DNA of 64,000 bases from Paenibacillus sp. R14(2021) (GTDB taxonomy: Bacteria; Bacillota; Bacilli; Paenibacillales; Paenibacillaceae). A program made the position numbers and the translations under genes. The notes below the pieces were generated by a model. It was given only the letters and a program-made list of their open reading frames with translations, was not told where the DNA came from and did not search any database. Location of the stretch: NCBI RefSeq assembly GCF_019431355.1, contig NZ_CP080269.1, positions 5,389,001 through 5,453,000 of the forward strand. The letters are read 5' to 3'. Below are positions 18,284 through 27,011 of the stretch, piece by piece; the first letter of the stretch is position 1, and each line of letters starts with the position of its first letter.

Positions 18284-19513
18284 TTACGGCTTCATGATCG
18301 TGTTCGTTTCGAGCGTACCGAGCTTCGTGAAGACGACGCCATTGTGATCGTCAATGATGATCGGTCCGTCCTTTGGGGGGGTTCCGATTCCTATCGAATT
18401 GTATTTGAAGTAAATGCTGCTGTCGTCCGTCAGGTTCTTAAACCGGGCTGCCGCTTGATTCTTGGAGCCATCGGCCAGTGTGCCCGTAACGACGTTGTTT
18501 TCCATTACGATGTCCGCGATTTTCTTGTTCTTGGCGTCGACGAAAAAGCCGTATGAAGTCGGAGACGCGATCGTGTCCGTCACCATGTTCGACAGCACGT
18601 TACCGCGGAAGACCAGGTTCGAATTTCTGCCCCGGATATCGACGCCGGTCTCGCAGTTGATGATCCGGTTGTCAGTGAACTGGGTATCGGAGTTGCCGTT
18701 ATCGTCGGGGTCGTAGACGTAAATGCCGCGAATGTTGTTCTGGATCAGGTTGCCGTTCACCAAGCAGTCGCGCACCGAGTTGAATACGGTAATGCCGTTC
18801 GCTTGGCCGCCGCCGGCGCATTGGTTGCCCTGCACGACGCAGTCTTCCGTCAGCTTGGTGACATTGCCTTTGCCGTCGCTGAAGCTTTGCAGCGAAATAT
18901 CGCTGAAGCCGTTGTTGGAGAGGATGTTGCCGATCGCCGTGGCGCGTAAGGCACCGTCGAGCCGGATGCCGTGCTGGAAGCTGTTGTTGACGCGATTGCC
19001 CATAATGATCGTGTCGTCGGCTTTGATGATTTCGATGCCTGAACCGCCCGTTGTATTCTCGATGTCGTTGAACAACACTCTGCAGGAGGTGCTAACGCCT
19101 TTATCGTTATAGCCTACTCGAATGCTCGTGTCGTCCGAGTTCTGAAAGCGGCAGTGTTCGATCGTCGCGTTGGTCGCATTGCTCAGAATGATGGCATGGC
19201 TCTCGGCGTCGCCGGGATTGACGATGTCGCGCACCTGCAGCGAGGTAACGGTTACATTCGCGGCATTCGTGATCTTGATCCCGTCTTTCGCTTGCGCCTT
19301 CATGCTGATGACGGTCGCGATTTTTCCGTCGCCCATCAGCGTTAGCGGGTTGTTGATGCGAATAGAATCGGTAATCGCGTACGTACCTGCCGGCATGTAT
19401 ACGACGGCGTTCGTGCCGTTGTCGATGGCTTTTTGGATGGCTTTGATGTCATCCGTGACGCCATCGCCGACAGCGCCGTAATCTTTGACATTGACCCAAG
19501 AAACAGTGCTCAT
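18284..19513 (-). CDS. Leaderless beta-helix paralogue of the Tat-exported protein
   Basis: 409 residues beginning S-W-V-N-V-K-D-Y-G-A-V-G-D with no signal sequence, then the same series of rungs as the neighbour: V-T-S-L-Q-V-R-D, N-S-D-D-T-S-I-R-V-G-Y, G-S-G-I-E-I-I and N-S-F-Q-H-G-I-R-L all have near-identical counterparts. It likely arose by duplication and inversion. The start ATG has GGAGGT upstream. The stop is only two bases from the stop of its convergent partner, so no terminator separates them. It is divergent from the epimerase gene, and operator O5 lies in the shared promoter region. It may act in the cytoplasm or be exported by another route. Confidence 0.8.
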   Translation of the reverse strand: MSTVSWVNVKDYGAVGDGVTDDIKAIQKAIDNGTNAVVYMPAGTYAITDSIRINNPLTLMGDGKIATVISMKAQAKDGIKITNAANVTVTSLQVRDIVNPGDAESHAIILSNATNATIEHCRFQNSDDTSIRVGYNDKGVSTSCRVLFNDIENTTGGSGIEIIKADDTIIMGNRVNNSFQHGIRLDGALRATAIGNILSNNGFSDISLQSFSDGKGNVTKLTEDCVVQGNQCAGGGQANGITVFNSVRDCLVNGNLIQNNIRGIYVYDPDDNGNSDTQFTDNRIINCETGVDIRGRNSNLVFRGNVLSNMVTDTIASPTSYGFFVDAKNKKIADIVMENNVVTGTLADGSKNQAAARFKNLTDDSSIYFKYNSIGIGTPPKDGPIIIDDHNGVVFTKLGTLETNTIMKP

Positions 19514-19553
19514 GCTTATGACCTCCAGTAATAATAGAGTAATAGTCTTACTT

Positions 19554-19568
19554 GATACAATATGTAAA
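19554..19568. promoter_or_regulatory. Operator O5 between divergent genes
   Basis: GATACAATATGTAAA has one perfect half-site; the other matches four of six. It overlaps a TACAAT on the + strand and a TTTACA on the - strand, so it could control both the beta-helix gene and the epimerase operon. Confidence 0.5.
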
Positions 19569-19617
19569 CAACCAAGTATTGGTATGGATAGATATACATT
19601 TGGAGCGGAGGGGAAAT

Positions 19618-20643
19618 ATGAAAGTCATCGTTACCGGCGCTGCCGGATTTATCGGATTCCATGTCTCCAAGCGGCTGCTTGACGAAGGGCATGAGGTGGT
19701 AGGCTTCGATAATCTGAATGCCTATTATGACGTAAAGCTGAAGTTAGCAAGACTTTCAATGCTAGAAACGTACGAGAAATTCCGTTTCGTTGAAGGCCAG
19801 CTTGAAGATGCCGTGGCCGTATTAAAACTCTTTAGGTTCGAAGAGTTCGAACGGGTGATTCATTTGGCGGCACAAGCCGGCGTCCGCTACAGTTTGGAGA
19901 ATCCGCATGCTTACGTGCAGTCGAATCTCGCGGGATTCACTTCCGTACTCGAAGGCTGCCGCCAAACGGAAGTGCCCCACTTGCTCTATGCTTCCTCAAG
20001 CTCGGTGTACGGGGCGAATGTGAAGATGCCGTTCTCGGAATCCGACGCCGTCGACCATCCCGTCAGTCTCTACGCGGCAACGAAGAAAGCGAATGAATTG
20101 ATGGCTCATACTTACAGCCATCTGTATAACTTGCCGACGACGGGACTGCGGTTCTTTACCGTTTACGGCCCTTGGGGACGGCCGGATATGGCGTATTACT
20201 CGTTCACGGAGAAGATAGTTCGCGGCGAACCGATCAAATTGTTTAACCATGGACGCATGCGCCGCGACTTTACGTATATAGACGACATCGTGGAAGGCAT
20301 CGTCAGGCTGATGGACCAGCCAGCATCGCCGGATGACTCGTGGCGTCCGGAATTTCCTAACTCTTCGAGCAGCTACGCCCCGTACAAGGTTTACAATATC
20401 GGCAACAACCAGCCAGTCGAGTTGCTCCGTTTCGTCGAAACGCTAGAGAACTTGCTGGGCGTGGACGCGATGAAAGAGCTGCTTCCGATGCAGGACGGCG
20501 ACGTCGTTGAAACGTTCGCCGATACGAGGGCGATCGAGCAGGCCGTGGGGTTCAAGCCCGTTACATCCATTGAGGAGGGGCTCGGGAGATTCATCTCGTG
20601 GTATCGGACGTATAATGCTGATTTAGTTCTGGGAGGGGTATGA
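19618..20643 (+). CDS. UDP-glucuronate 4-epimerase
   Basis: NAD-dependent SDR enzyme expected to interconvert UDP-glucuronate and UDP-galacturonate. T-G-A-A-G-F-I-G at residues 6-13 is the NAD loop, A-S-S-S-S-V-Y-G holds the catalytic Ser, and S-L-Y-A-A-T-K-K gives the Y-x3-K pair near 150. F-F-T-V-Y-G-P-W-G-R-P-D-M-A is a signature I associate with the glucuronate epimerase subgroup rather than GalE. The ATG at 19618 has GGAGGGG upstream; an upstream frame extension is ignored. 341 residues. It is first in an operon with a GT4, galU and ugd, which supply its substrate. Confidence 0.88.
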   Translation: MKVIVTGAAGFIGFHVSKRLLDEGHEVVGFDNLNAYYDVKLKLARLSMLETYEKFRFVEGQLEDAVAVLKLFRFEEFERVIHLAAQAGVRYSLENPHAYVQSNLAGFTSVLEGCRQTEVPHLLYASSSSVYGANVKMPFSESDAVDHPVSLYAATKKANELMAHTYSHLYNLPTTGLRFFTVYGPWGRPDMAYYSFTEKIVRGEPIKLFNHGRMRRDFTYIDDIVEGIVRLMDQPASPDDSWRPEFPNSSSSYAPYKVYNIGNNQPVELLRFVETLENLLGVDAMKELLPMQDGDVVETFADTRAIEQAVGFKPVTSIEEGLGRFISWYRTYNADLVLGGV

Positions 20644-20644
20644 T

Positions 20645-21865
20645 ATGAAAGTAGGGCATGTTTGCACAACCGCGCTCAGTCATAAGATCATGGTTGATAA
20701 GTTGGCGTTGATGCAGGCAATGGGTTATAACATTCATCTCATATCCGACAAGGAAGGCTATAATCCCGAACTGCTGAAAGGCAAGAACCTGGAGGTTCGC
20801 TTCCTGCACATGAAACGGGAAATCGCTCCGATCGCCGATCTGCTCTCCATAATCCGGTACGCGATGCTGTTCAGGCGGGAGCGTTACGACATCATACATA
20901 CCCATAACGCAAAGGCCGGCGTCGTCGGGCGCATTGCGGGATGGCTCAGCCGGACGCCAGTGGTCGTCCATACGACGCACGGCCTTCCGTTCTTCGAGGG
21001 GCAGAGCGCCAAGAAAAACAAGCTGTACAGATGGATGGAACGCGTGGGAGCGCTGTTTTGCCATGCGATCGCTTCGCAAAATTTCGAGGACATCGATAAA
21101 GTGAAGGCGATCGCCAGACGAAAAAATGTGTATTACGAAGGAAACGGCGTGGACCTGGAAGCGCTGGACCAACATCGCCAAACGATCACGCTATCTCGTC
21201 TTCAAGCGCTGCGAGACCAATGGGGAATCAAGCCGTCCGTTCCGGTCATGCTAGTGGGGGCACGATTCGAGAAGGTCAAGAACCACGATTTGCTTCTTGA
21301 CGGGCTGCATCGCTTGAAGCAGGCTGGCGAATCGTTCGTGTGCCTGCTTGCCGGCAGGGGCGAGTTGGAGCAGAGCGTCAGAGAAAAAATAAAGGCTTAC
21401 AGCTTGGAAGAACAGGTCATCATTATCGGTCATCAATTGGACATTTATGCTTATATCGAGCTTTGCGACATCGTGGTGCTGACCTCTGAGAAGGAAGGCA
21501 TTCCGCGAATTCTGATGGAAGCGATGGCCTACGGCAAACCGGTCGTGGCGACGGACGTGCTCGGAACGCGCGAGCTGGTCAAGCACGAGGTGACGGGGCT
21601 GTTGACGCCTTATCCGGACGGGGGCACAATTGCTCAGTCCCTGCAGCGCCTTCTTCGCGATGAATTTCTACGACATCGGTTCGGGCGCGAAGGACGTTAC
21701 GTCATCGAGCGTTCGTTTACGGAAGAATTGGTCGTTCGCCGTATTCATTCCTACTACAGGGAACTTATGACGGTTGGACGGAAGCCGATTTTGACGAAAA
21801 TGCCGGGATTGGGGCTGCATGCCGACAATCGCCAGGTCGAAAGCATTGGGCAGAACGAGCAATGA
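20645..21865 (+). CDS. GT4-family glycosyltransferase
   Basis: 406-residue GT-B transferase starting one base after the epimerase stop. Its N-domain has H-V-C-T-T-A-L-S-H-K and H-T-H-N-A-K-A-G-V-V-G-R-I-A-G, a pattern seen in EpsD/CapJ-type transferases. V-G-A-R-F-E-K-V-K-N-H-D lies near 206, and the donor motif S-E-K-E-G-I-P-R-I-L-M-E-A-M-A-Y-G-K-P-V-V near 280. It lies with nucleotide-sugar genes, so a uronic-acid donor is plausible but not proven. Confidence 0.88.
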   Translation: MKVGHVCTTALSHKIMVDKLALMQAMGYNIHLISDKEGYNPELLKGKNLEVRFLHMKREIAPIADLLSIIRYAMLFRRERYDIIHTHNAKAGVVGRIAGWLSRTPVVVHTTHGLPFFEGQSAKKNKLYRWMERVGALFCHAIASQNFEDIDKVKAIARRKNVYYEGNGVDLEALDQHRQTITLSRLQALRDQWGIKPSVPVMLVGARFEKVKNHDLLLDGLHRLKQAGESFVCLLAGRGELEQSVREKIKAYSLEEQVIIIGHQLDIYAYIELCDIVVLTSEKEGIPRILMEAMAYGKPVVATDVLGTRELVKHEVTGLLTPYPDGGTIAQSLQRLLRDEFLRHRFGREGRYVIERSFTEELVVRRIHSYYRELMTVGRKPILTKMPGLGLHADNRQVESIGQNEQ

Positions 21866-21895
21866 TTGCGCAATCAAGAAGGGGAGGCTCTTAAC

Positions 21896-22798
21896 ATGAA
21901 AGTCAAAAAAGCGATTATACCGGCAGCCGGGCTAGGGACACGATTTTTACCCGCTACGAAAGCCCAACCCAAGGAAATGCTTCCAATTGTCGATAAGCCT
22001 ACCATTCAGTACATCATTGAGGAAGCAGCCGCCTCGGGCATAGAAGACATCATAATCGTAAGCGGCCGCGGCAAGAGAGCGATAGAAGATCACTTCGATA
22101 AATCCAGCGAGCTTGAAGAAACCCTTGCGGCAAAGCATAAGCATGCCGAGCTTGATACAATTCGTCGCATTAGTCAGCTCGCACATATCCATTACGTCCG
22201 TCAAGGCGAAACGAAGGGACTTGGCCATGCGATCTGGTGCGCGCGTAAATTCATTGGCAACGAACCGTTCGCCGTCCTGCTCGGCGACGATATCGTCCAA
22301 TCGGAAGTTCCTTGCCTCAAACAGTTGATTCAAATTTATAACCATTTCGATTCTTCGGTCGTAGGCGTGCAGTCGGTACCGGACGAGGATTTGCCGAAGT
22401 ACGGCGTCATTGATCCTAACGGTTTGGAGATTGCCCCTAACGTCATCCGCGTCGCGAATTTAATCGAGAAGCCGAATAAGCAATCGGCTCCTTCCAATTA
22501 CGCCATTATGGGTAGATACGTGCTCCGGCCCGAAATCTTCGATATCTTGGGAGAGTTGGAGCCCTCGACCGGCGGCGAGATCCAATTGACCGACGGCATC
22601 CAGAAGATAAACGAGCGCCAACAGGTTCTCGCGTATAATTTCCAGGGGAAGCGTTACGATGTGGGCGACAAGCTCGGCTTTATTAAAGCCACCATCGATT
22701 TCGCCCTTCAACGCAACGAGCTTCGCCAAGACGTTTTAGATTACTTATGCGGGAAGTACGAGACCGAAATGAGTATCCAAGGGGGCAGGCATCAATGA
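21896..22798 (+). CDS. galU: UTP-glucose-1-phosphate uridylyltransferase
   Basis: Makes UDP-glucose from glucose-1-phosphate and [24 protein letters not shown] at the N-terminus is the diagnostic nucleotide and sugar-phosphate site, with E-K-P near 200 and G-G-E-I-Q-L-T-D near 230. 300 residues, the normal length. The ATG at 21896 follows GGGGAGG; an upstream extension lacks support. The stop overlaps the ugd start (ATGA), so the two are coupled. The product feeds ugd here and the galactose genes at 46-50 kb. Confidence 0.96.
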   Translation: MKVKKAIIPAAGLGTRFLPATKAQPKEMLPIVDKPTIQYIIEEAAASGIEDIIIVSGRGKRAIEDHFDKSSELEETLAAKHKHAELDTIRRISQLAHIHYVRQGETKGLGHAIWCARKFIGNEPFAVLLGDDIVQSEVPCLKQLIQIYNHFDSSVVGVQSVPDEDLPKYGVIDPNGLEIAPNVIRVANLIEKPNKQSAPSNYAIMGRYVLRPEIFDILGELEPSTGGEIQLTDGIQKINERQQVLAYNFQGKRYDVGDKLGFIKATIDFALQRNELRQDVLDYLCGKYETEMSIQGGRHQ

Positions 22799-24132
22799 AT
22801 AAGGTAGCGGTAATTGGAACTGGTTACGTTGGACTTGTATCGGGCACTTGCTTTGCCGAAATCGGCAATGAAGTCGTCTGCTGCGACATCGATCCAATCA
22901 AGATCGAAAAGCTGAACAAAGGTATCATTCCGATTTATGAGCCCGGCCTTGGCGAGCTCATTGCTTCGAACCGGGAAGCAAACCGCCTTGTCTTCACGAC
23001 CGATATTAACGGTGCCATTCAAGCCTCCGACATCGTTTTCATCGCGGTCGGCACGCCGATGTCGTCCACAGGAGAGGCCGACCTGACATACGTAAAAGCA
23101 GTTGCCCAAACGATTGGGCAAAACCTGAACAACTATAAAGTCGTCGTAACCAAGAGTACGGTTCCGGTCGGAACAGGCCGCATGATCGCGGAGATTATCG
23201 AAGGCAACCGTCCGGATCCATCGATCGCATTCGACGTCGTTTCGAATCCCGAGTTTCTGCGCGAAGGAACGGCGATTGCGGATTGCATGAATATGGAACG
23301 CGCGATCATTGGCTCGACTTCGCAAAAAGCCAGCGACATCATCGCGGAATTGCACAAACCGTTCAATACGACCGTGTTCCAAACGGATCTGGAAAGCGCC
23401 GAAATGATCAAATACGCGGCGAACGCCTTCTTGGCCACGAAAATTTCGTTTATCAACGAAATCGCGAATCTTTGCGAACGATTGGGAGCGGATGTTTCGC
23501 AGGTGTCCATCGGTGTAGGGCTCGACAGTCGGATCGGTTCCAAATTCCTACAAGCGGGCATCGGCTACGGGGGTTCTTGCTTTCCGAAGGACACGGAGGC
23601 ACTGCGTTATCTGGCGTCCGCTTGCAATTACGATTTTCGCATCATCAATTCCGTCATCGGGGTCAATAATAGCCAGCGTCTCGTGATCATGGACAAATTA
23701 CAAGCGGCATTGAAGGATCTGGAAGGGAAGAATATCGCGGTTCTGGGGCTCAGCTTCAAGCCCGCGACGGATGATTTGCGGTATGCGCCGTCGCTCGATC
23801 TCATTCCGCTGCTTATCGGAAACGGAGCATCCGTAAGGGCTTACGACCCGGTTTCGATGCTGGAAGCCAGCCGGCATTTGCCGGAGCAGGTAGAGTTCGG
23901 CACGGACCTTTACGATACGGTCAAGCATGCGGATGCCTGCGTCATTTTGACCGATTGGGATGAGATCAAGCAAATGGATTTCAAGCGCGTCCATCAGCTT
24001 CTCGGCCAACCGATCATCGTGGATGGTAGAAACTGTTTCACGAACGAAACGATGCAGCAGAACGGCTTCAATTATTTCAGCATCGGCCGTGCGCCCGTGC
24101 TGATAAGGCAGCAGGAAGTCGCGTATTCGTAA
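22795..24132 (+). CDS. ugd: UDP-glucose 6-dehydrogenase
   Basis: Oxidises UDP-glucose to UDP-glucuronate with two [13 protein letters not shown] at 8-17 is the Rossmann loop, and [11 protein letters not shown] near 256-266 carries the catalytic Cys. 445 residues. It overlaps galU by four bases and has a GGGGG-type ribosome site. The product is substrate for the glucuronate epimerase three genes upstream, so this operon provides acidic sugars for the EPS. A strong terminator follows. Confidence 0.96.
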   Translation: MNKVAVIGTGYVGLVSGTCFAEIGNEVVCCDIDPIKIEKLNKGIIPIYEPGLGELIASNREANRLVFTTDINGAIQASDIVFIAVGTPMSSTGEADLTYVKAVAQTIGQNLNNYKVVVTKSTVPVGTGRMIAEIIEGNRPDPSIAFDVVSNPEFLREGTAIADCMNMERAIIGSTSQKASDIIAELHKPFNTTVFQTDLESAEMIKYAANAFLATKISFINEIANLCERLGADVSQVSIGVGLDSRIGSKFLQAGIGYGGSCFPKDTEALRYLASACNYDFRIINSVIGVNNSQRLVIMDKLQAALKDLEGKNIAVLGLSFKPATDDLRYAPSLDLIPLLIGNGASVRAYDPVSMLEASRHLPEQVEFGTDLYDTVKHADACVILTDWDEIKQMDFKRVHQLLGQPIIVDGRNCFTNETMQQNGFNYFSIGRAPVLIRQQEVAYS

Positions 24133-24195
24133 ATTTCATAAGCGAAAAAACGACATACGCATCGGAACCGTACGGCTCTTGATGCGCATGTTAAT

Positions 24196-24230
24196 GGACG
24201 GTCAGGACTATTCCTGACCGTCCTATTTTT
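24196..24230 (+). terminator. Terminator of the epimerase-galU-ugd operon
   Basis: GGACGGTCAGGA pairs perfectly with TCCTGACCGTCC across a 4-base loop, followed by TATTTTT. Confidence 0.92.
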
Positions 24231-24390
24231 ATTTAATATGTTTATTTGATCATTTTGCGTATACAAACGGAGGCCTTGATTAAGCTTAATGCTGCGTTGA
24301 ATACGATGGAAAGAGAATGCTTGCGTCCGATGAGGAGGCAGGTCAAGAGCGCGATGGCTTGCAAAATGTTCAAATAACCATATTAGCTCT

Positions 24391-24759
24391 TTAATTCATC
24401 AAGCGTTCCGCCCGGACGAAGGCAATGAATCGGCGGGCTTCCTCAGGCGTCAGCTTCCGGCCGTCGATCATCAAATCGAACTTGTTCAGCAACTCGTCGT
24501 CCGCCAGCTCCAGCTGATCGACAAACTCGCGTTCTGGCGTGCTCAGCTTGTTGTCCTGCACGGCCGTTCTGCCGACCAGATAATCCACGGAGACGTTAAA
24601 CAAATCGGCGAATTTGGATAGCGTGTCGGTATCGGGCTCCCTGCGGTTTTTCTCGTAATGAGATAAAGCTGCTCTGGAAATGCCGAGCATGACGGCGGTT
24701 TGTTCTTGCGTCCATCCTCGTCTATCTCTCAAATTAGCTATGCGGTTGCCTATGTTCAT
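24391..24759 (-). CDS. XRE-family repressor, candidate master regulator of the EPS region
   Basis: 122 residues. The helix-turn-helix spans about 5-62: W-T-Q-E-Q-T-A-V-M-L-G-I-S-R-A-A-L-S-H-Y-E-K-N-R-R-E-P-D, with the recognition helix S-R-A-A-L-S-H-Y-E. This closely resembles phage-type Xre repressors such as that of the Bacillus PBSX element, whose operators I recall as GATACAAATTGTATC-like. The C-terminal 55 residues are acidic and helical, probably for dimerisation. The ATG at 24759 has AGGAGGAG upstream; an in-frame ATG at 24789 does not. Operator O6 and a cre-like site lie in its own promoter. It sits alone between the sugar-nucleotide operon and the SLH gene, amid a dozen matching palindromes. 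Confidence 0.9.
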   Translation of the reverse strand: MNIGNRIANLRDRRGWTQEQTAVMLGISRAALSHYEKNRREPDTDTLSKFADLFNVSVDYLVGRTAVQDNKLSTPEREFVDQLELADDELLNKFDLMIDGRKLTPEEARRFIAFVRAERLMN

Positions 24760-24790
24760 ACTACTCCTCCTAACCAGATCTATCAACATA

Positions 24791-24820
24791 TTAATACGAA
24801 ACGCTTACAAATGCATTCAA
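24791..24820 (-). promoter_or_regulatory. Promoter of the XRE gene
   Basis: On the minus strand TTGAAT (24820-24815), an 18-base spacer, and TATTAA (24796-24791), about 30 bases before the start codon. Confidence 0.55.
24796..24809 (-). promoter_or_regulatory. CcpA (cre)-like site in the XRE promoter
   Basis: TGTAAGCGTTTCGT matches the cre consensus TGWAARCGYTWNCW at 13 of 14 positions and fills the spacer between -35 and -10. CcpA binding there would be expected to repress the XRE gene. Confidence 0.55.
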
Positions 24821-24821
24821 A

Positions 24822-24836
24822 GTTACAAAACGTATC
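24822..24836. promoter_or_regulatory. Operator O6 at the XRE promoter (autoregulation)
   Basis: GTTACAAAACGTATC, each half one base from the GATACA/TGTATC ideal, directly upstream of the XRE -35. Confidence 0.65.
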
Positions 24837-24945
24837 GAATATAACCATTATTTACCGAAATACCGTATTGCATTCAAAAAATGAGGCGTTTCTATCGTAT
24901 TTCTCTTAATTCTCATCCATAATCGCCCTAAAGTTAAGAACATGC

Positions 24946-24991
24946 AAAAGATCGCCCTAATCTTGCCTGTGCGCAAGATTGGAGCGATCTT
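24946..24991 (-). terminator. Terminator of the SLH gene
   Basis: On the minus strand AAGATCGC-tcc-AATCTTGC pairs with GCAAGATT-agg-GCGATCTT and is followed by TTT. Confidence 0.85.
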
Positions 24992-25019
24992 CTTGAACGT
25001 GAATAAGATCACATATCTC

Positions 25020-26693
25020 TTACTCCTCAATCAATGCTGCGAAGACTAGAAAGCGATGGAGCATCACAGCTGCCTCGGCGCGAGTCGCGCTGCCTTTCGG
25101 ATTGAACGTGCCGTTCACGTTGCCCTTTAGTATACCGGCAAGCAGCACCTGACACGTGGCATTTTCCGCTATTTTCGGAATGGAAGCGCGATCGCTGAAC
25201 CGGTTCAACATAGCGGCTTCTTTACCGGTGATGTCGAGCGATTTTTCTGTGAGACCGAACGCGTTTGCAATAATGGTGACCATTTGCAATCTTGTTATCG
25301 GCGCATTCGGTTTAAACGTACTATCTTCGAAACCTTTGATTAATCCCGCCCGCACAGCAGTGCCGATAGCATCCGAATACCAATTATCGGCTGTAACGTC
25401 CGAGAACGAGGCGTCGGTTGGGCCGGGTGATAGCCCTAGGGCTCGAACGAGCATCACGACGAATTCGGCCCGCGTAATTTCCGCGTTAGGCTCAAATTTA
25501 TCGATCGACACTCCCTTGAGCAGCAGCTTCGATGCAAGAAGCTCGATATCCGTTTTTGCCCAATGTTGTTCGAGATCCGCAAAACTCTTTTTGGATGCCA
25601 CGACGGCATAGATACTGTTGCCTGCGCGTTTCATTTGAAATCTTATTTGGTCTTGGCCGTCTTTCCGGAAACCGGGTACAAAGACGAAAGCACCGGTTTT
25701 GGGATCATAAACGGTGGTAGAAGCGCTGCCGTTGAGCGGCGCGTTAACGACGATTGATTTGGTCACATAAGTAGTGCCGAAATCGTTGAAAGGAGCGGAT
25801 TTGTCTAAATCTTCTACCGTGATTTCGAATTCATAAGCATCGCCAAGCAAGGAAATTCCTTGAGCTTCTGCTTTCTGCAACAGTTCTTCCTTTATGGCGC
25901 CGTTGACTTTCTTAATGGTAATCGTAATGTAGGTTGACTTCAGATCCATCCCGAGGTCGCCGACGATTTTCGCGATATCGAGCGAACCGAGAGGCAAATC
26001 GTAGCCCGATGTGTTCGTTACGATGGAGATAACTGCGTTGTGGTTTGTGTTGGCAGCAAGAACGTCGGCCGGAAGGCGAACCCGAACGATGTCGTCGTCA
26101 CCTTCGAAGGGGAGGACGACCGTTTGGGCGGAATCACTATTCCCGGCAAGCAAACTGAATGCCTGAGTCAGCTTTTCTTTGTCGAGCGTTAGGGTCGCGA
26201 CTTTGTTTCCTCCCGCGTCAGTGGAATTATGAAGCAAATAGGCTTCCTCGCCCAGTGTTACCCCGCTGTCGGTTCTATCAACGCCTTCCGAATTGAAATT
26301 CGACGCAGACGGTGACGAAGTTGGGGTAGATGAAACCTGCGGAGTAGTCACTTCCAAATTGTTTGAGAACAGATTTTGGCATGTGTCGCATCTGCCCCGT
26401 AGCTCGAACTGATAAGTCGTCGCAGCATCAAGTCCTTGGACCGTTGCTTTGGCGGCGGTAGCGTCCAGATTAATCGTTTGCTCAGAGCCGCCCGCTTTTT
26501 TGTAGTGCAGCGTGACCGTCACGGCATTGGGATTCGGCGTCCATTCAAGGTTGACGGAGTGCGAGGTCAAACTGGATGCTTCGTACCTCAAGTCGGAGAC
26601 GTACGCGTCTTCTTTGGCCGCGGCAAGACCGGTCGAGGCGAACGGAAGGATGAAAATGAAAGCGAGCAAGAACAGGATCAAGTTTTTTTTCAC
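25020..26693 (-). CDS. S-layer-homology (SLH) surface protein with fibronectin-like domain
   Basis: Predicted cell-wall-attached protein of 557 residues. The start chosen is a GTG at 26693 with AAAGG about ten bases upstream; the frame opens earlier at a GTG too close to that site. A signal peptide (M-K-K-N plus hydrophobic core, cleaved near G-L-A-A-A) is followed by a fibronectin type III-like domain (about 35-120), a Ser/Thr/Pro linker, a central domain of unknown type (about 145-380) and three SLH repeats (about 385-557) marked by F-x-D-(V)-x-x-x-W-Y and G-x-F-x-P-x-x-x-x-T-R-A-E. SLH domains bind pyruvylated wall polysaccharide. The promoter overlaps operator O7, so it probably belongs to the same regulon as the EPS. 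Confidence 0.9.
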   Translation of the reverse strand: MKKNLILFLLAFIFILPFASTGLAAAKEDAYVSDLRYEASSLTSHSVNLEWTPNPNAVTVTLHYKKAGGSEQTINLDATAAKATVQGLDAATTYQFELRGRCDTCQNLFSNNLEVTTPQVSSTPTSSPSASNFNSEGVDRTDSGVTLGEEAYLLHNSTDAGGNKVATLTLDKEKLTQAFSLLAGNSDSAQTVVLPFEGDDDIVRVRLPADVLAANTNHNAVISIVTNTSGYDLPLGSLDIAKIVGDLGMDLKSTYITITIKKVNGAIKEELLQKAEAQGISLLGDAYEFEITVEDLDKSAPFNDFGTTYVTKSIVVNAPLNGSASTTVYDPKTGAFVFVPGFRKDGQDQIRFQMKRAGNSIYAVVASKKSFADLEQHWAKTDIELLASKLLLKGVSIDKFEPNAEITRAEFVVMLVRALGLSPGPTDASFSDVTADNWYSDAIGTAVRAGLIKGFEDSTFKPNAPITRLQMVTIIANAFGLTEKSLDITGKEAAMLNRFSDRASIPKIAENATCQVLLAGILKGNVNGTFNPKGSATRAEAAVMLHRFLVFAALIEE

Positions 26694-26821
26694 GGGTGTG
26701 TACACCTTTCTGGATAAAGTATGTTGCTATGACGGACCGGGCTTTGCCGGCATTCACCCTCCTTCGGCAATCTCGTCCGAGTTAAAGGCTTTCGATGCAG
26801 TGATAGTCATAACTCATATTT

Positions 26822-26850
26822 AGTATAATATTAGATACAAAATGTATCAA
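26822..26850 (-). promoter_or_regulatory. SLH gene promoter overlapping operator O7
   Basis: Minus-strand TTGATA (26850-26845), a 17-base spacer and TATACT (26827-26822). The -35 forms part of the palindrome. Confidence 0.75.
26834..26848. promoter_or_regulatory. Operator O7
   Basis: GATACAAAATGTATC, both half-sites perfect. Confidence 0.8.
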
Positions 26851-27011
26851 CATTTTTTTTGAGTTATCTCAAATAAATCCTTTAAATTTCAGGTTTTAGC
26901 GTATTGACGACAAAATGATAGCTTGAAAATCCATGGTGGTTACGTGATATGGTGAAACAAATAGTATCATTCCTCAATCAACAGTCTTTCATTCGGTAAG
27001 GGGAATGACTC

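Noticed and set aside
22153..22167. GATACAATTCGTCGC in galU
   Set aside because: Only one half-site matches; the codons D-T-I-R-R explain it, and it is far from any promoter.
24270..24380. Short TTG-started frame after GGAGG between ugd terminator and the XRE gene
   Set aside because: About 34 codons, no recognisable protein pattern and no promoter; chance is a sufficient explanation.
24843..24870. TTACCGAAATACCGTAT near the XRE promoter as a further operator
   Set aside because: Half-sites and 17-bp spacing do not fit the 15-bp family.
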